NCBI GenBank assembly: GCA_000499405.2
Contig: HG738138.1
Span: 17,715,119-17,779,118, forward strand
Reading direction: 5' to 3'
DNA: 64,000 bases
Source: Onchocerca volvulus
Taxonomy: Eukaryota; Nematoda; Chromadorea; Rhabditida; Onchocercidae
Shown here piece after piece: positions 37,401-51,042 of the stretch. The position numbers and the translations under genes are program-made. The notes under the pieces are model-generated. The model made no database searches and was not told the DNA's origin. It saw nothing but the letters and a program-made list of their open reading frames with translations. Numbering within the stretch: the stretch's first letter is position 1; every line of letters starts with the position of its first letter.

Positions 37401-38692
37401 TCGCCTAACCTTGTGACGTTTAACTACCGTATCTCATCAGAATATGTGAAAGAAGGAAATTCGATTTCAAGACAAATATAATCTGCTCGCGAACTACGTA
37501 ACTATTTTCATTTCTTTTGGTCATATTTCTTTAAACTTTTATGAGATAAGCCTTTTTGAATTTATACGCAAAAATATTGTCAAAAGAAATGCTAAGAGAT
37601 GATATAAGGCTGTGATATTTATGAAATACTGATGTGATGGCTTGTTTGTAAGATTCATTAACTTTTAGCAGAATTGGATTCTAAATCAGAGTCAGAGTAA
37701 CTCAGAATTCTGATTTACGTTATAATAAAAATATCTCTTCTTTTCTTTGTATTCAAGAACATTACAGTGATTTCAAAAAATGTAACATTGTTCAATAATA
37801 TCACTTCTTCTTCTCAAAAGATAGACATATTTTCGAACGATATTTGTAAACATTCAGAAATAAATCAATCACTATAAATTTTGCTAATATACTTCATAAT
37901 GATGAAAATTTTCCTTATGAATTGAACGATCATTACGATTTATAGAAATTTATGTAAATTCAACAATTTTTTTGTTTTCCATATATCTCATTTCATTTAA
38001 ATATCTTTCTTCTTCATCTCTTTTTGTCATTCATCTGAAAGATTTTTTCTCTTATTTTTTAAAAATTGAAATTAAACTGAACAGTTTGTTTTCAGATTTG
38101 TGAGTTATGATAATGCAATTTTGTTGTATTGTGACATTTCCAGAGTACATCGTTGTTGAAAAATCATACACCCATTTCAATATCTCATCTAAAAATATAA
38201 TAAGAGTTTCTCGAGAGTACAGAGAGTATAAATTGCAATCGCAGATCACTGCCAGGCACAGTTATTGCATATTTCAAATCTTAAATTGAATGCATTCAGA
38301 AATTTCAATTTCTTTAGATTGACCATTTTTCTCTCCTATTTTCAAAATTCCATGTATTTTTTTTTTATTTACTAAAAAATTTTTCTTCAAATAGAAAGTA
38401 AAATTTGGAACTGATTTTGGAATTCAAGCGGAATTTTTTCTCAGTTGAATTAATGATCAAATTTAGTTTCAGATTGGATTTCAATTGGTCACATTTTAAT
38501 TTCGAACATATATTGATTAGTTTATTGTATATTAATTAGTTTATTCTTTCAGAGAGCTGTTATTTCATCTCTTTTTGTGTTCTGATCAGAAACTGCAAAT
38601 GTGCTTGACTGTTATGTATAATGTAATTTGATCATGGACGAAAAAAAAAGTTTTTATCTCAAATGTTGTCATCATTTGCGAAGTGTTGATTC

Positions 38693-38755
38693 TAATGTTA
38701 CTAGAATCTAATCATCTACTGCTAGAATCCAATCATCTATTGTTAGAATCTAATG
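38693..38755. repeat. short tandem repeat, unit about 23-24 bp
   Basis: Three imperfect copies of (G/T)TTACTAGAATC(T/C)AATCATCTA-type sequence. Confidence 0.75.
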
Positions 38756-40570
38756 GAGTGAAATTTCAACTTGAATTCAATTATCACTTGCAACTAACTG
38801 ATATCGTTACATTTTATTCGAATATGGCTGAAGGTCAAGTAGGGAGCTCATTTTGGTGGTGATGAGCTGCCTAATTCTGGCTGGTGCGCTCCGCTCATAT
38901 CAAAACCGGTTTTTGAGAACTTGAATAGTGCTGAAATATTGAGCATATAGCTGTGGGGCGAAAAGTTGTAAAATACCTTCTGGTCCCGAATTTCAGGTTG
39001 AAGTTTACTTTCCGATAGTATTCTTTATTTGGTTGAAGACAGAAAATTATTTTTCAAAATCATTTCTTTCACAATGTTTTTTTTTAGAAAAAAAGTTTTG
39101 GATCAACTGCAACAAATGATTGTTCTGTTTGATAATTTATAGTTGTTTTTTTCTTGATAAATTGAGTATTCAACGACAAAATATACCATCCAATGACTTA
39201 TTTGTGCTAAAGGGCAGATAACATTGAACAAAAAATGCGACCAGTTTGCAATTAATTCTAATATTGAAGAGAAGCAATCAATATTGCTATCTTTTAATAT
39301 TAGAATTATTCCATAACGTTTAGTGCACTCTGAAAGGCTTATATTATTTCCAAAGTAGATTCATTGTTGTGAAAGAAAAGTGAAGTCACAGTTACGTCAA
39401 GAAGATTCCTTGGGGAGAGTATCCAAGTTCTCTCAGTTTAATTATCCTTGCAATCGAATCACTGAGCCTTCAGTGCTAATATTCAGGAAATATTTCTCAA
39501 TAGTCACCGCGAATTGTAAACCTATCGAAAATGATTTTTTCTAAATTTTATTGATGCTTCTTATTTCCTTTTCTTACGATATCAGCGGATAGTAACATTT
39601 CCGGAAACGAAAGATTAACGATTTCATCCGACAAAATTGGGATACCTGAATACAAAAACCTATATATTATTTTCAAATAGTTGCTATTATTATTGTAAAA
39701 AATGATGCTGTTCTTTTAATTTTTATTGCTTCTTATTGTTATCATCATAACTGTTGGCATAAATATTTATTGTTGTTTTTGTTGCTATTATTGTCTTTGT
39801 AAATAGTCTTTATAATTAAGAAATATGTTTGTTAGAAAATGAAATTGCTTCGGATTATTTTTGTTTCAGAAAGAGTCATACTGTACACCGTCATCATCAT
39901 TAGTTAAATAGACACTGAACAGATCGATCGGTGGTAATACCGGCCACTCCTGCCAAAAGTTACTGTAAATGATGCTTGCTACGTTTAGGTGTATTGATGT
40001 GCATGTGAAGGACTATTTAAACCGGTTCTTGAAATAACATTTTGGTTCTTGGCGATTTTAGACAGATGTGTTGTGGAGGGACATCGGGTGATTGTGAAAT
40101 GAGTGGACGTTAATGATTTTAATTTTCACAATCTTTTTTTTTCTTTTTTTTTTTTGTTTAAAAAATTGTTAAAATTATTGTCATCGTTATGTTTTTTTAT
40201 CATTCCTTTGATTACTGCTGATTATTTTCGTTATTGTTATTAAAATGATTATTAAGCCAAGCCAAGAAGCAATCAAAGATTAATTATTAATTCAATAGAA
40301 GCATAAAGTTTTCCTATGTGCTCAGTCTATTTTCTGTTTCTGCAATTCATCTTTTCTCAATCAAAATTTGTTTCTCATCGTTGATCAATAAATATTATAT
40401 CTAAATCTATTTTCAATTAAGTGCAAAAATGAAAAGAAACTTTCAATTTCCGAAAAAACCTTAGTACTTTTAGTCATATTAATACGATTTTAATATGATT
40501 TTAAAAAACCAAAAATTGATTTTTTTCTTTCAAATTCTAAAGTTTCTATGAAAATTTGCAGTGAATCTAC

Positions 40571-43500
40571 ATGGGGAGTACCGCGGTGCAAAAAGGATTA
40601 CTAGTAATAAGTATTCTGCTGATCGTCGTTGGTCTTGGACTTACTTTTGCTGGAGTATTTTCGCCAGCTTGGCAAGTAGTCGATATTCGTGAATTTCGAG
40701 CCGAGCATCAAGTAAAGTTTTTTTTTTTCGTTGATGAAATATATTACCAGTAGTTTCTAAAATTGAAGAAATTGAAGCAAGCATTGATAAAAGCAGCTTA
40801 TTTAGTTTTAAATTGACATTTCATAAATTTTACTAATTTTTTTTGCCCTCCAAAACTTTGACCATGTCGTCATTTGATATATTTGAATTAAATAAATTCT
40901 AAATAGTTAAATACGTAACACATTTTAACTATATTTCTTGATTCAATCGATTTGGATTTCAAATTTCTCAGATCGATATTTAATCAATTATCCTAATAAA
41001 TATTTTCCTTTGGTCTAAATTTTGATTCAGAAATTTTAGAGAAGTAGTTTACAACTTTTATTTGCTTTTCTTTTTTCATTTCACTAGCATGAAAAACATT
41101 ATTATTTATGATTGCCTACTTATTCTATTTCACCTATTTCCATTCTTTATTCTGAATCGAAATAACAATTGATTGAATTTATTTTAGCATCGATGACAAA
41201 TTGTGCAAAAAAAAAAAAAAAAGTGATTAGAAAATCTGATATTAAGATTCCACTTTGAAATGCAAAATATAAATTTAACAAAAAAGAAATTATTAGAACT
41301 AAACAGTAATTAATGATAGACTATTGATCGATTTTTTTTTTGGAATATTAGATATCTGGGCAGGGATATTGTGAGAGTTCAAACGATAAATTCCACAATG
41401 CACTTTTTAGCTTTATTGTTTTCGTCATAGTAACAGCTTTATATTATTTGCCAGATATTTCTCCGTGTTTCCAAATTGAAGCAATTGTCGTGTTATCAGC
41501 TACTTCATACTGTTTATCTGGCCAGATGTTTGTCATTCTAACTTCAATACCCATAAATTAACTCTATAAATTTAATTTCAAATATTAATCAGAGTATTAA
41601 TTAAGCATGGGCTCTGGTGGGATTGTACTCGAGCGGAGAAACATGTCGTTGCGGTGGGTGATTTCTATGCTGAGGAACCACTGCACTGCATGTATAAGTT
41701 TGATCGTAGCGCAGAATTGGTAATCGAGATGACGCTGAATAATATTGACGAAGACGGAGCTGCTGGCGAATCTGAACATCATCGATTTTGGGGTTCTGTT
41801 CTTTTCTTTCACATTTTTTCTGAATATCCTTAGAATTTAAAATCTCCATTGTCAATATTGTCCAATTCTTAAACGATATTATGGTATAGTGAGTACAACT
41901 ATTCCTGATAACTTAATCTATATTTTTGCATTTCAGTTGGACTTTTTATTTTCTTGGATGAAAATCAACTTTTAGTTGACTTCTGTTGACAATGGTGACC
42001 TCAGTTTCTCAGAACATTATGGATCAATCGTTTTATAGACATCCATGTTGAATGTAGGAACTATTTAAAATCGATGAAATTATGTTCAAAAACTAATTTG
42101 ATATTTTAATTTCAGCATGGCATAAGGCAATTCTTTTCTTCATTCTCTTCTCGCAATTCCTTGCATTTATTTCATTATGTACTGGAGTTTGCATACCTTG
42201 CTTTCGACCTACAGCATTCATTTTCACCCTTTCACTCTTCCTGGCCTGTAAGCTTTTTTGATCAAATTTTATGCAAATCTTAATTTGATCTTTCAAAATC
42301 ATAAAATATTAATCAGCCAAATTAATCAAGCTTATTTTCTAATTTTCACTTTTTAGTTACTATTAAATGTACTACAATTTATTTAATTTACTAAATTCAA
42401 GTGCCAAACGCATAAATTTTGCACAAATTTTGATCTTTCATTCTTAATTAGTGACTAATAGCATAAAGTGTATTTCGAAATGGTTGTAATTTTTTGAGAC
42501 ATAAAATTTTAAAAAGTTTTGATAATTATTAAATGATGCACAGATGAATCTAATTTAAATAAACTTAATTACTATCTGCTAAATTTCGTTTGTTGTAGTG
42601 CTATGTTCATTAATCGCCGATGGTGTCTTCTTCCTGGCCGCAAACAGAGTAGACAATCGTTTTGTGCAAGGAATGGTTGGCAGCTATGAAGTTAGTTTCA
42701 AGTTTTATCATTTTACCGCATTGATCAAAATAAAGTAATAAGGTTTTGCTGTTGGTAGTGATCAAATTTTAGAAATATTTCCAATCGAAATTGAGTTTAG
42801 GTTGAATTTTTTCAAGATTTTCAAATCTATATTTAAATTTTGGAAATTTCTGAGCAAAATAATCACGGTTTTTGGATACAAAAAGTAATGGTAATTTCTT
42901 AAATTTCTGTTTGTTTTCCAACTAAATTTAAATTTTTATTTCTCAAAATTTAAACCAGACTCCAAAACTTAATTTACTCCATTCTACATTTTAGCAACGT
43001 ATTGGTTATGCATTTTATGTGCATCTACTCGGCACATTATGCTGGTTATTCGCTTTTCTGTTCGCTCTATTAACGACTTATAAATTTTTCACGGAACGAT
43101 ATTCATCTCGGTGAGATATTTTTTATTATATTTTTTAGAATTTTTTCTAGCATTTACGGGAATGTTTCTAAAATACAGTTAGGTTCTTGATATTATTGAT
43201 ATGAGTAATATCTTGATGGCAAATATTACACGTTTAGTCCCAATCAAACTGAATTGAATCCTAAAAAGATTCAGTCCCTTTAAAGCATAATTTCAGCAAA
43301 ATTCAAAGAGCATTCTTTAAAAATACCCCTATCATGTGGTATAAATTGAATGAGGTATTAGGATAGATATTCTCCGCCAAATTAAAACATCCAACAATAA
43401 AATACGAAAAACTACCAAATTGTAACTGATCAAGTTTATCTTATAATTTTTTGTCAACCTTATCACTGTCTTACAACTATTTTTAAAAGTACAAGTCCAA

Positions 43501-44498
43501 AAAAAGATTATTTGATATTTTTACCAATACTTTCCGCAATAAAATTTGTGGCTGTTCAGAATAAAATACAAACGAATTTAAAATTTCAAATTTAGCTCTT
43601 TCAGTTGCACCACTCTATTTCTGCTTGTTAGCTGGAATTCTGAAAAAATATCAATTTGTAAAACTTTCCATGACAATAACTTATAGCTTGCAACTTTAGC
43701 TTACATTCTAAATTTCTCAGATAAGTTGTAAACCCCCTTGAACTACATTTTATGCTCAAGTTAACACAGCAGCGGTGACAGCGATGACATCACAGCTATT
43801 ACAATCCTCCCTTCTTACGGAGAGATATCAAATCTTGTCACTTAGAAGATTTCCTTGTAAGTACACATTGGATCGAAAGATTCATCATTCAAATTGCTCT
43901 TTTCAAAAGTGGACAATTAAATCTTTCCATTACATGAAACACACATTTATACTCGTTCTTGCATTGTTTTAGTTTGATATGCAAGTGAAAAGCATAGCTC
44001 AAATGATATTCTCCTTTGGATTCAAATCAATAAAATCAATAATAGTCAACGGGATAGTTTTTATTGCAACTTTTTTATTCTTCCAATTCCCTTCATATCC
44101 TATCATATAGTGTTCAAAATCAGAAAACAGAATAGAATTTCAATTAACTGGAATTGCAAGCGAATGTTTTACTGAAAGAAGATGCTTGAATTATTGGCTC
44201 ATTTAATATTTTTGTTTGAATCGAATTTGAAATTACTTTTTGGCTTTAGTTTAATGCTACTTAACTTTAGGTATTTTATAAAAAAAGGCCTGCCGCTTCC
44301 ATAGTTTAAAATTGGAAAAAATTTTATTGATCAAGAATTTGCAGGAAATCTGATCAAATACCTATCTTCAGCTCTGGTATGCATTTCCGTTCGGATGTTG
44401 AACCACCGCTCCTGGAGAAGTACAATGTGGCACCAACTAGACCATCGCCAGCAGTAAAATATGTCCGTGAACACACTTATCGAGTTACAAGTGCTTAG
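40571..44498 (+). CDS. claudin-superfamily four-transmembrane protein
   Basis: Six exons in consistent phase: 40571-40711, 41606-41792, 42116-42247, 42599-42690, 42995-43110 and 44372-44498, giving 264 residues. TM1 is about residues 9-31 (GLLVISILLIVVGLGLTFAG). The first extracellular loop has the claudin signature: Trp34, then GLWWDC (Cys54) and Cys75 (PLHCMY). TM2 (AILFFILFSQFLAFISLC), TM3 (IFTLSLFLALLCSLIADGVF) and TM4 (GTLCWLFAFLFALL) follow, then a cytosolic tail rich in Pro and basic residues ending RVTSA. The topology and W-GLW-C-C pattern place it with claudin/PMP22-type proteins that act at cell contacts or as membrane-channel regulators; which nematode member is not clear. The start ATG lies directly before TM1 with no competing upstream ATG in frame. 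A second terminal exon at 43770-43845 can replace exon 6 in phase. Confidence 0.88.
43770..43845 (+). CDS. predicted alternative terminal exon of the claudin-like gene
   Basis: It lies between coding exons 5 and 6, after AACACAG. Joined to exon 5 (which ends in phase 2 with CG), it gives RSG then DSDDITAITILPSYGEIS and NLVT before a TAG at 43843-43845. The standard exon 6 also begins RSG. The sequence is GC-richer than the surrounding intron and is followed by a strong GTAAGT at 43859. The predicted tail is acidic and short, with a C-terminal LVT that could act as a PDZ-type end. No transcript evidence is available here. Confidence 0.45.
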
Positions 44499-47400
44499 TT
44501 GAATATCCGTTGTTTGGCTGTATATTCAATGAACAGACAGTTCCGGAACAACAGCAAATCCATGACTGGATGGGTATTGCTCACCTCGCCACTATTTGAA
44601 ATTCATTGAATTAATTCTCTGTCTGTCTGAAAATAACTTTCTGATCTGTTTCATACTTCAATCATCTTCTTACGAATAATACAAAAACTTTTTACCAACT
44701 TAATCTGCCTCAATTTGATAATTCTGAAGCAGCTAATCGTTCTTCAGCCATTGTTTCACAATTTTGTATCATTCATTAGGTCTAAATTTTTATTTGCCAA
44801 TATCATTATTATGCTCATTTGTATGCATTTCAAATTCTACTTTCGTTCTCAACTGGTATATCATTTGATTTGACGACTAAAGATATCTAAGCTGACCTTT
44901 AAACTGTTTGTTTCCAAGCTCTGATGAAGGTGGAATAATTATCATTTTATAAGAAAAAAAACTAAGTTAGAATGCCACACTCGTTTAGAAATAGGAAAGT
45001 CTAAATTAAATTATCCCTATTTCCCTAAAATTTATTCAAAAGGTAGCTGCTACTTATGCATGTCTCATTGATTCTGAAAGTTTACTTGCAAAAGCTATCA
45101 GTTATTCATAAAAGTGTAATAAGATGCCTTGCACTCCTTTTTCCACTCAAATCGATCTCTAATATTCTGAAACATTTTTGCAAAATCTAAAAGATTCCTT
45201 AGCTAGATAAAATTGTTTTAAAATAAAATTTGCCTCATTATTTGGCCATATCTTTCAATTATTTTCAATTTGAGATAATTTCTGTATAATATTCAAGTAC
45301 CAATGCTTTCTTTTTTCTAACTAAGAATTCAATTTTTCAGTATTAATGGGTTTTCACTCGACATTTCTTCACAATAAAGAAATGATTCTTTTTATGTAAT
45401 TTCTAGAACTTTGCAAACAGTTACTTAATTTTTTTTTTTAAATTTTAATTGCAGTTATTTCTCTATAATGTTGTTACCAAGGTTATCACTGAGGATCCAG
45501 TTAATCTTCGCGGAATATTCCAAATCATGGAAGGTAGCCAAAACACTAGGCTACTTGTTTCTTCAGTGAACCAAGGCATATTATAAGTTTTAATGTTTCA
45601 TTTACAGAAATTATTGTTGTTATTGTTAATGTAAAAGAAATTAATTATCGCTTGAAAGGGCATAATTTAATTTCTTTTGTGTCGCAATTTTGCAAAAAAA
45701 AATTTAGCATTTCAAGTGACTGCACAAATGTGTCATTTTTAGCATTTTGCTAATTTATAATTTAACTTCATCCAACTATATAAATATAGTTGGATGAAGT
45801 TTCAGGAAGGAAATGCTAATGAATCTTCTAAGATTTTATGATGGCAGACAATTTTAAATAAAGTAAGGAATTATTAGGCATGTGAGAAACCAAAATATTA
45901 GATGAGTTTTTGTTAACATTTCAGATTTTATTCATGAAATTAAGCATAGCAAAAATTGAATTCAAAGTTCTCTCACTTCATCTGCATTTTTTATGTCACC
46001 AAATAAATTTACCAAAACTTGTATGGTGTTATTTTACTTTTCATGGGAGCTTTTCATTCAACTATTAAAAGTATAAATTGTGCGTCATACGTTGATATTA
46101 ATATATTATATTCAAAATTCTCAAGACTTGACATGATAGTTTTCAGCCCTTCTTCTGAGCAACAAGAAAAATGACTTTTGGACTTGAATTTAATTTTAAA
46201 TCTTCACATTTTCTTGTTATTGAATTCTTAAAATTTTAACTTTTAAGTGTATTTTTTCCTTCTTAAATCAAAAAGTAAATTCTAACTGAACGATGAATTC
46301 CGGAAAATCTAAAACTTCCTCAACAAATTTTTTCTGCAGTGAAAAGGCTTGCACTTTTCAAATAATCCGTTGATATAAGTGGTAATCTTAAAAGCGATAG
46401 AATTGTTTGTAATTATCAATTTGAAATATTGTTATTTGCATTAGAATTTCAAATGAATATGTGCATCAAATTTTATTACTTGTGTTTCGATTTATTCAAT
46501 TGTGGGTATGTTTTTTTGAAATGCAAAAATTAAAGTTTATATTCGCTCTGTCTACTTTCGACAAAAAATTTCATCTTTAATTTGTCTTGGTTGAATTTTA
46601 TGAGATAAGGAAGAAATTTTGATGAAAGGAAATGAAAAGTTTACCTACCAATCCTTCAATCTATGCTTAAAAAAAGATGCCAATGTTTTTGGTGGGCAAT
46701 ATTACAATGCAAAAGTGCCAATCATTTCCACTTGTGAGCTTATTTCGAGTGAGAAATGATCAAGAATGATTACGTAGTGATATGTGGTGATAAATAGCTT
46801 TTGATGGTTTGTTTACTTTCATTTGCTTTGAAATAACATTTGCCATTCTTTTCATTATTACAATTTTATTTATCACCATTTCTCACCGATTTCGCCCACA
46901 GAATATGTGGGAGAAGCATGTGATAATTAGTAGCATATTCAGTTAAACAAACAAAAAATTCATTAATAAAACTTTACGAGAATATTTCAGATTCATTTAA
47001 ATATCTTCTGTTTATTGAAATGATCAGAATTCTTCAGTCTTCTAATTGAGCTTTAAACCTTTCAAAAAGTATCACATCGCCATTTATCGTTCGTTTCAAA
47101 TCAATCCACAATCATTGCTAATAGTAATTCACTTTCTAATACTTTTGATAAGTAAATTACTACCGATGCAGATGTCAAGATATAATAATTACTAATACTT
47201 CCAGTTAAACAAACAAAAATTCATCAGTAAAATTTCACAAGAATATTTCAGGTTAATTGCAATGTGGTTCCATCAAATTGATGGTCTTAGAAGTTTCGAC
47301 ATAAAATAATCAAATTGTCTGGAATTATAAATATTTTATCTTTCTCTTGAATTTAATCATTTTATTTCAGTGATGAAGAGAAGAAACTTTCGTTCGAAAT

Positions 47401-50400
47401 AGAGTTATTGCTTTACTTTTCAATACAATTCTGTAAATGTAATTAATTCAGTAATAGTTTTTCAAAAGAAAGGCTGACTTTTTTTTCCTTACAGATCGCT
47501 TTCAAAATCTTGTCTTTAAGCTAAATTTTCTTACTGTTTGTTATTAAAACTTTTATTACAGTTTCAAGAATACTCTGTTTTTTAAAATCCATCGCTTTGA
47601 ACAATCGAATCGATACTGGAATGTCGTGCTGTGTCCCTGTGGAATTTACCGACCAGTAGGCGAATGCAATAATTCAACTGTGACAAACTTCTGAAATCAG
47701 AATGTACATATTCACTAAAGCGAAGTAAACATTAGGGATGATTAGCTAATTCAGTTTTATGATCGGCAAAAGAGAAGAGACAAACTGCTTTTAATGCTAC
47801 TTTTTACGAGAGGAAAATTCTTGCCAAAATGTCAAAAAATCGTTCCTTTCATTTACCATAATTAGTGCTGCAAACACTTTTTCTTCTTGTTGCCGTTAAT
47901 TATTCAATTAATGGTTTAAGAAATTTGAGAAAATCGTAGAAATTTGGCAAGAATGATATTTTATTTTAAAAAACAAAAAGCTTCACGTAATTAGTTACTA
48001 CCATACAAGTTTTTTACATTTCTATACTTTTAATTATTATCATTTGTTACTTATTTGTCGTGTCAAGTGCAGTTGTTTGTTTCTAATACATTAGTTTGGT
48101 GATGTCTTCTCGTGAAATAATAGCCAGAAATTTTTGAAAATGACATAAAGTGAAAGATCTATCGAACAAAGATCATCTTGTCGAACTGCTCAATTTTATA
48201 ATTGCTTTAACCAAAACAGAAGTAAATTGAAAATATTTATGCCTTCAAATCTATTTGCGAAGTGATAAAAGAATAAAATACACTTCTTTTTCATTTCCAC
48301 GACAACTTGATCCAGCTATGGAACTAATTATATTGTTCGCATTAGTCAATGATTACAGATATGAATTCAAGTTCAAACAGCAATGCTTAAATTTTTTTTT
48401 GCTTCCTCAATTGAGATTTCGCATTTTCTACTTCCTACTATTAAGCTGATTTCTAATTTTTCAAAATTCTTGGTCTTATTGTCGAGTTAATTGAATCATT
48501 TGATGTGATTTTGATTTTCTACTCATTTAAGTTGCAATCTAAGCGATGGATTCGCGTAATATAAGTCTCGAGGGGAATACCGAGATTTTCTGATGGCTGT
48601 CATTCCATAAAAACATCCCTTCCCAATATGTGCCAGTATTTTAGTTAATTAAAATGATTCTGCAACGATTTTATAGCTTAAAAGTTAAGTTAAAGTTTTC
48701 ATGAAAAACGTAAAAAATGAATTACAGAAAAGCATTTCTTTTTCAAAAGGCATAGCACTAGAATTTTCATTAGTTTTCTGCATGCTTGACATTTCAATCT
48801 ACTTTATCTATTTATAGAATATTTTTATATATTAAAATTTTCATATTACATAAAATTGACAATAGTTTCTGCATAAATCAAAGTTCTAAATCTTTCTGCG
48901 TTTCTCGTATCACCAAACGAAAATTCGAGTTGTGCAGTAATTTCGTACCAAAATAATGTATTGCTCCAAAGAATTACGATAAGTTAAAATAGTGACTTAA
49001 AATTAGAAGGTGAATGAGTAGAAGTTATTTCACTAATTCCCAAAGTTTAGTTCGAATTTAGAACTGAGGCGGATTTTAAAATTTCAAATTAAACTTTTTG
49101 ATGAAATTTTTTGGTGAAAAGTGAAATTTCAAATACTTGGCCTTATAAATTGTATATTCTTTATTTGTTTGTTCTTTTTCTTTCTTTATTTCTTTTACCT
49201 TTTCGATGTTTCTAAAATTTCAAATTCCCATTGTTTTGTTATGTTTTGTCCTAATGATATACGCTAATTATAAAAAAAAGTGTGGAGTTATCATAGACTA
49301 AATTTCAATAATGTACAATGAATGGATTTATTGATTTGATCACTGAACACCTGCATGTCATAAGACTCAGTCCGTTCCTTTATTTATTTCCTTTAATGCA
49401 CCTGCTAATTAAATTGCTGAAGGTTTCTAACAGTTTGAAGAGCTAAATTTAGAACTTCAAGCCAAGTGAAAATGAAAAAGCTGAAAAAAAAATATTAGCA
49501 CGATTTTACTGCTAGAATTAGCTTATTATATCGGGCAGATTTGATTTCAACGAGAGATTTTTGATAAAATTATTGATCTAACAATTTGGAAATTTTGTTA
49601 AAAGCTTATAAATTGCCATATCTTTAAGTGGTCTTTTTAATCTAGTAAATTTAAAATGCAATCAATTAATAAAATGCATTCATCTATTTCTGGTGAATCC
49701 TTAGCCTGCACATTTATTTGTCTGTTTTAACATTATAACATTAAATGAACTTTGTTTAAATTTTCATGCTGTAGCTTGGTTTTTCAATTTTTGGTATTCG
49801 TGTTTATTCAAGAGCTATTTTTAGGAAGCTCACATTAGTGTCAAAATATTAGACACAAAATTATAAGAAGAAATTTGATATTCAATTTTTAATATTACGA
49901 AATCTTTTCCTATGCTCAAAAATGCAATTTTCAAATGCAAAATATCTGAAAGACAAATAATGCGCGTTAAATTGCTTCATCGAACTATTATTAAAGTCAA
50001 CGCAGAAATTCAATTCGAATGGAAGAAGGAAATGGAGCAGTTGGAAGCAAATTAAATAATTTAAAAAGAATGAGAAGTATTGTTTGAAACTGAACAACAT
50101 AGTTGAAAAAACTAAGAAATGTCGCAAAGCTTTACTTTCAGAAATAGCTCTTTATTTTTCTTGGTGTTTTCTTAATGAACCAGGCTGATAATTGGATGTC
50201 TATTTTTAAATTCAAGTATTTTGATTTTTTCACTATCAGATAATCCATTTTTTGGACTTATTTTTCCTTCAAATTTCTTTTCTTTCTCTCAACAAAATTG
50301 TCTCATTTATTTAAAATATTTCAGTTCATTCTTTTTCAATGCGTTTTTCTGCTAACTTTTCTTAATCAAGAAAACGGATAATCCTTCCCAATTAAATTTG

Positions 50401-51042
50401 AAATTGTTTATCAAAAAAAAGGTGATAGTACCATTGCTTTAAATGAAGGATTTTTTTCCTAATTGATCACTATGAAACATCGATCTTGTCTAAATAAATT
50501 TGTACAAAGGCCATGAAGATAGCCATTATCCAGGCTGCTTCTCCTTTTCACAAATAGGCGTGGTTAATTATCTGTCAAAGCCGAAAGGATATGACATACA
50601 ATCTATACTTCTAAGCTATCTACGGCGACGGTTGCTTATACCATTTGTAGAATGTCACCTTCTGTTCATGAGTGACTTTTAGAATAAGTAATTTAAGGTC
50701 ACTTAAGTTAATTTACAATTTTTATTTATATATTTTGGTCAAATAATTTCTACACTACTGTTTGTTACTATCATTAAAACAGATATTATCACATTACGCA
50801 ATTAATTGTATGTATTTGACTAAAATTATTTTTGAGAATATTTCAGAAAGATCATTTTTTTCCATAAATCGAATATTCTGTCTTCTTCTCTCAAATATCT
50901 GCTTTCACTAATTATCTACGAATTAAATAAATCTTTTCATTTCGTTAATCTCTACCTTTGCTCGTTCGACATTTCAAATTTCTTTAAATTCTTGATTATT
51001 GGAGAAGAAAAGGAAGAATTGTGATTTTCAATATTTTTATCA
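44499..51042. other. intergenic region with orphan exon-like frames
   Basis: AT-rich DNA between two plus-strand genes. Three exon-like plus-strand frames are seen. 45455-45586 (after TTGCAG) is open in two frames and contains KVITEDPVNLRGIFQIMEG. 47562-47694 (after TTACAG) contains HRFEQSNRYWNVVLCPCG. About 50515-50682 is open for about 56 codons and contains SQIGVVNYLSKPKGYDIQ. They could be additional alternative ends of the claudin-like gene or remnants of another gene. A perfect palindrome is at 45764-45801. Confidence 0.3.
45764..45801. repeat. perfect 38-bp palindrome (18-bp arms)
   Basis: Arms 45764-45781 and 45784-45801 (AACTTCATCCAACTATAT and its complement) flank a 2-nt centre. 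Further out, TAGCATTT near 45740 and AAATGCTA near 45810 are also complementary, so the element may span about 80 bp. Confidence 0.95.

Larger units (their letters stand above)
27236..40570. other. large gene-poor region
   Basis: About 13 kb of AT-rich DNA with no recognised gene. Exon-like islands that I list separately are at 30.7-31.2, 32.1-32.45 and 37.0-37.4 kb. A strong hairpin is at 29741-29809. Short tandem duplications occur at 32991-33044 and 38693-38755. The GC-richer 39.88-40.1 kb segment may be promoter sequence of the claudin-like gene. Confidence 0.45.

Noticed and set aside
38820..39010. GC-richer patch with a ~58-codon minus-strand frame (FSKTGFDMSGAHQPELG)
   Set aside because: No acceptor or partner exon, and no family match.
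48480..48620. Minus-strand open frame (GMTAIRKSRYSPRDLYY)
   Set aside because: A stop lies shortly upstream with no acceptor between, and no conserved domain.
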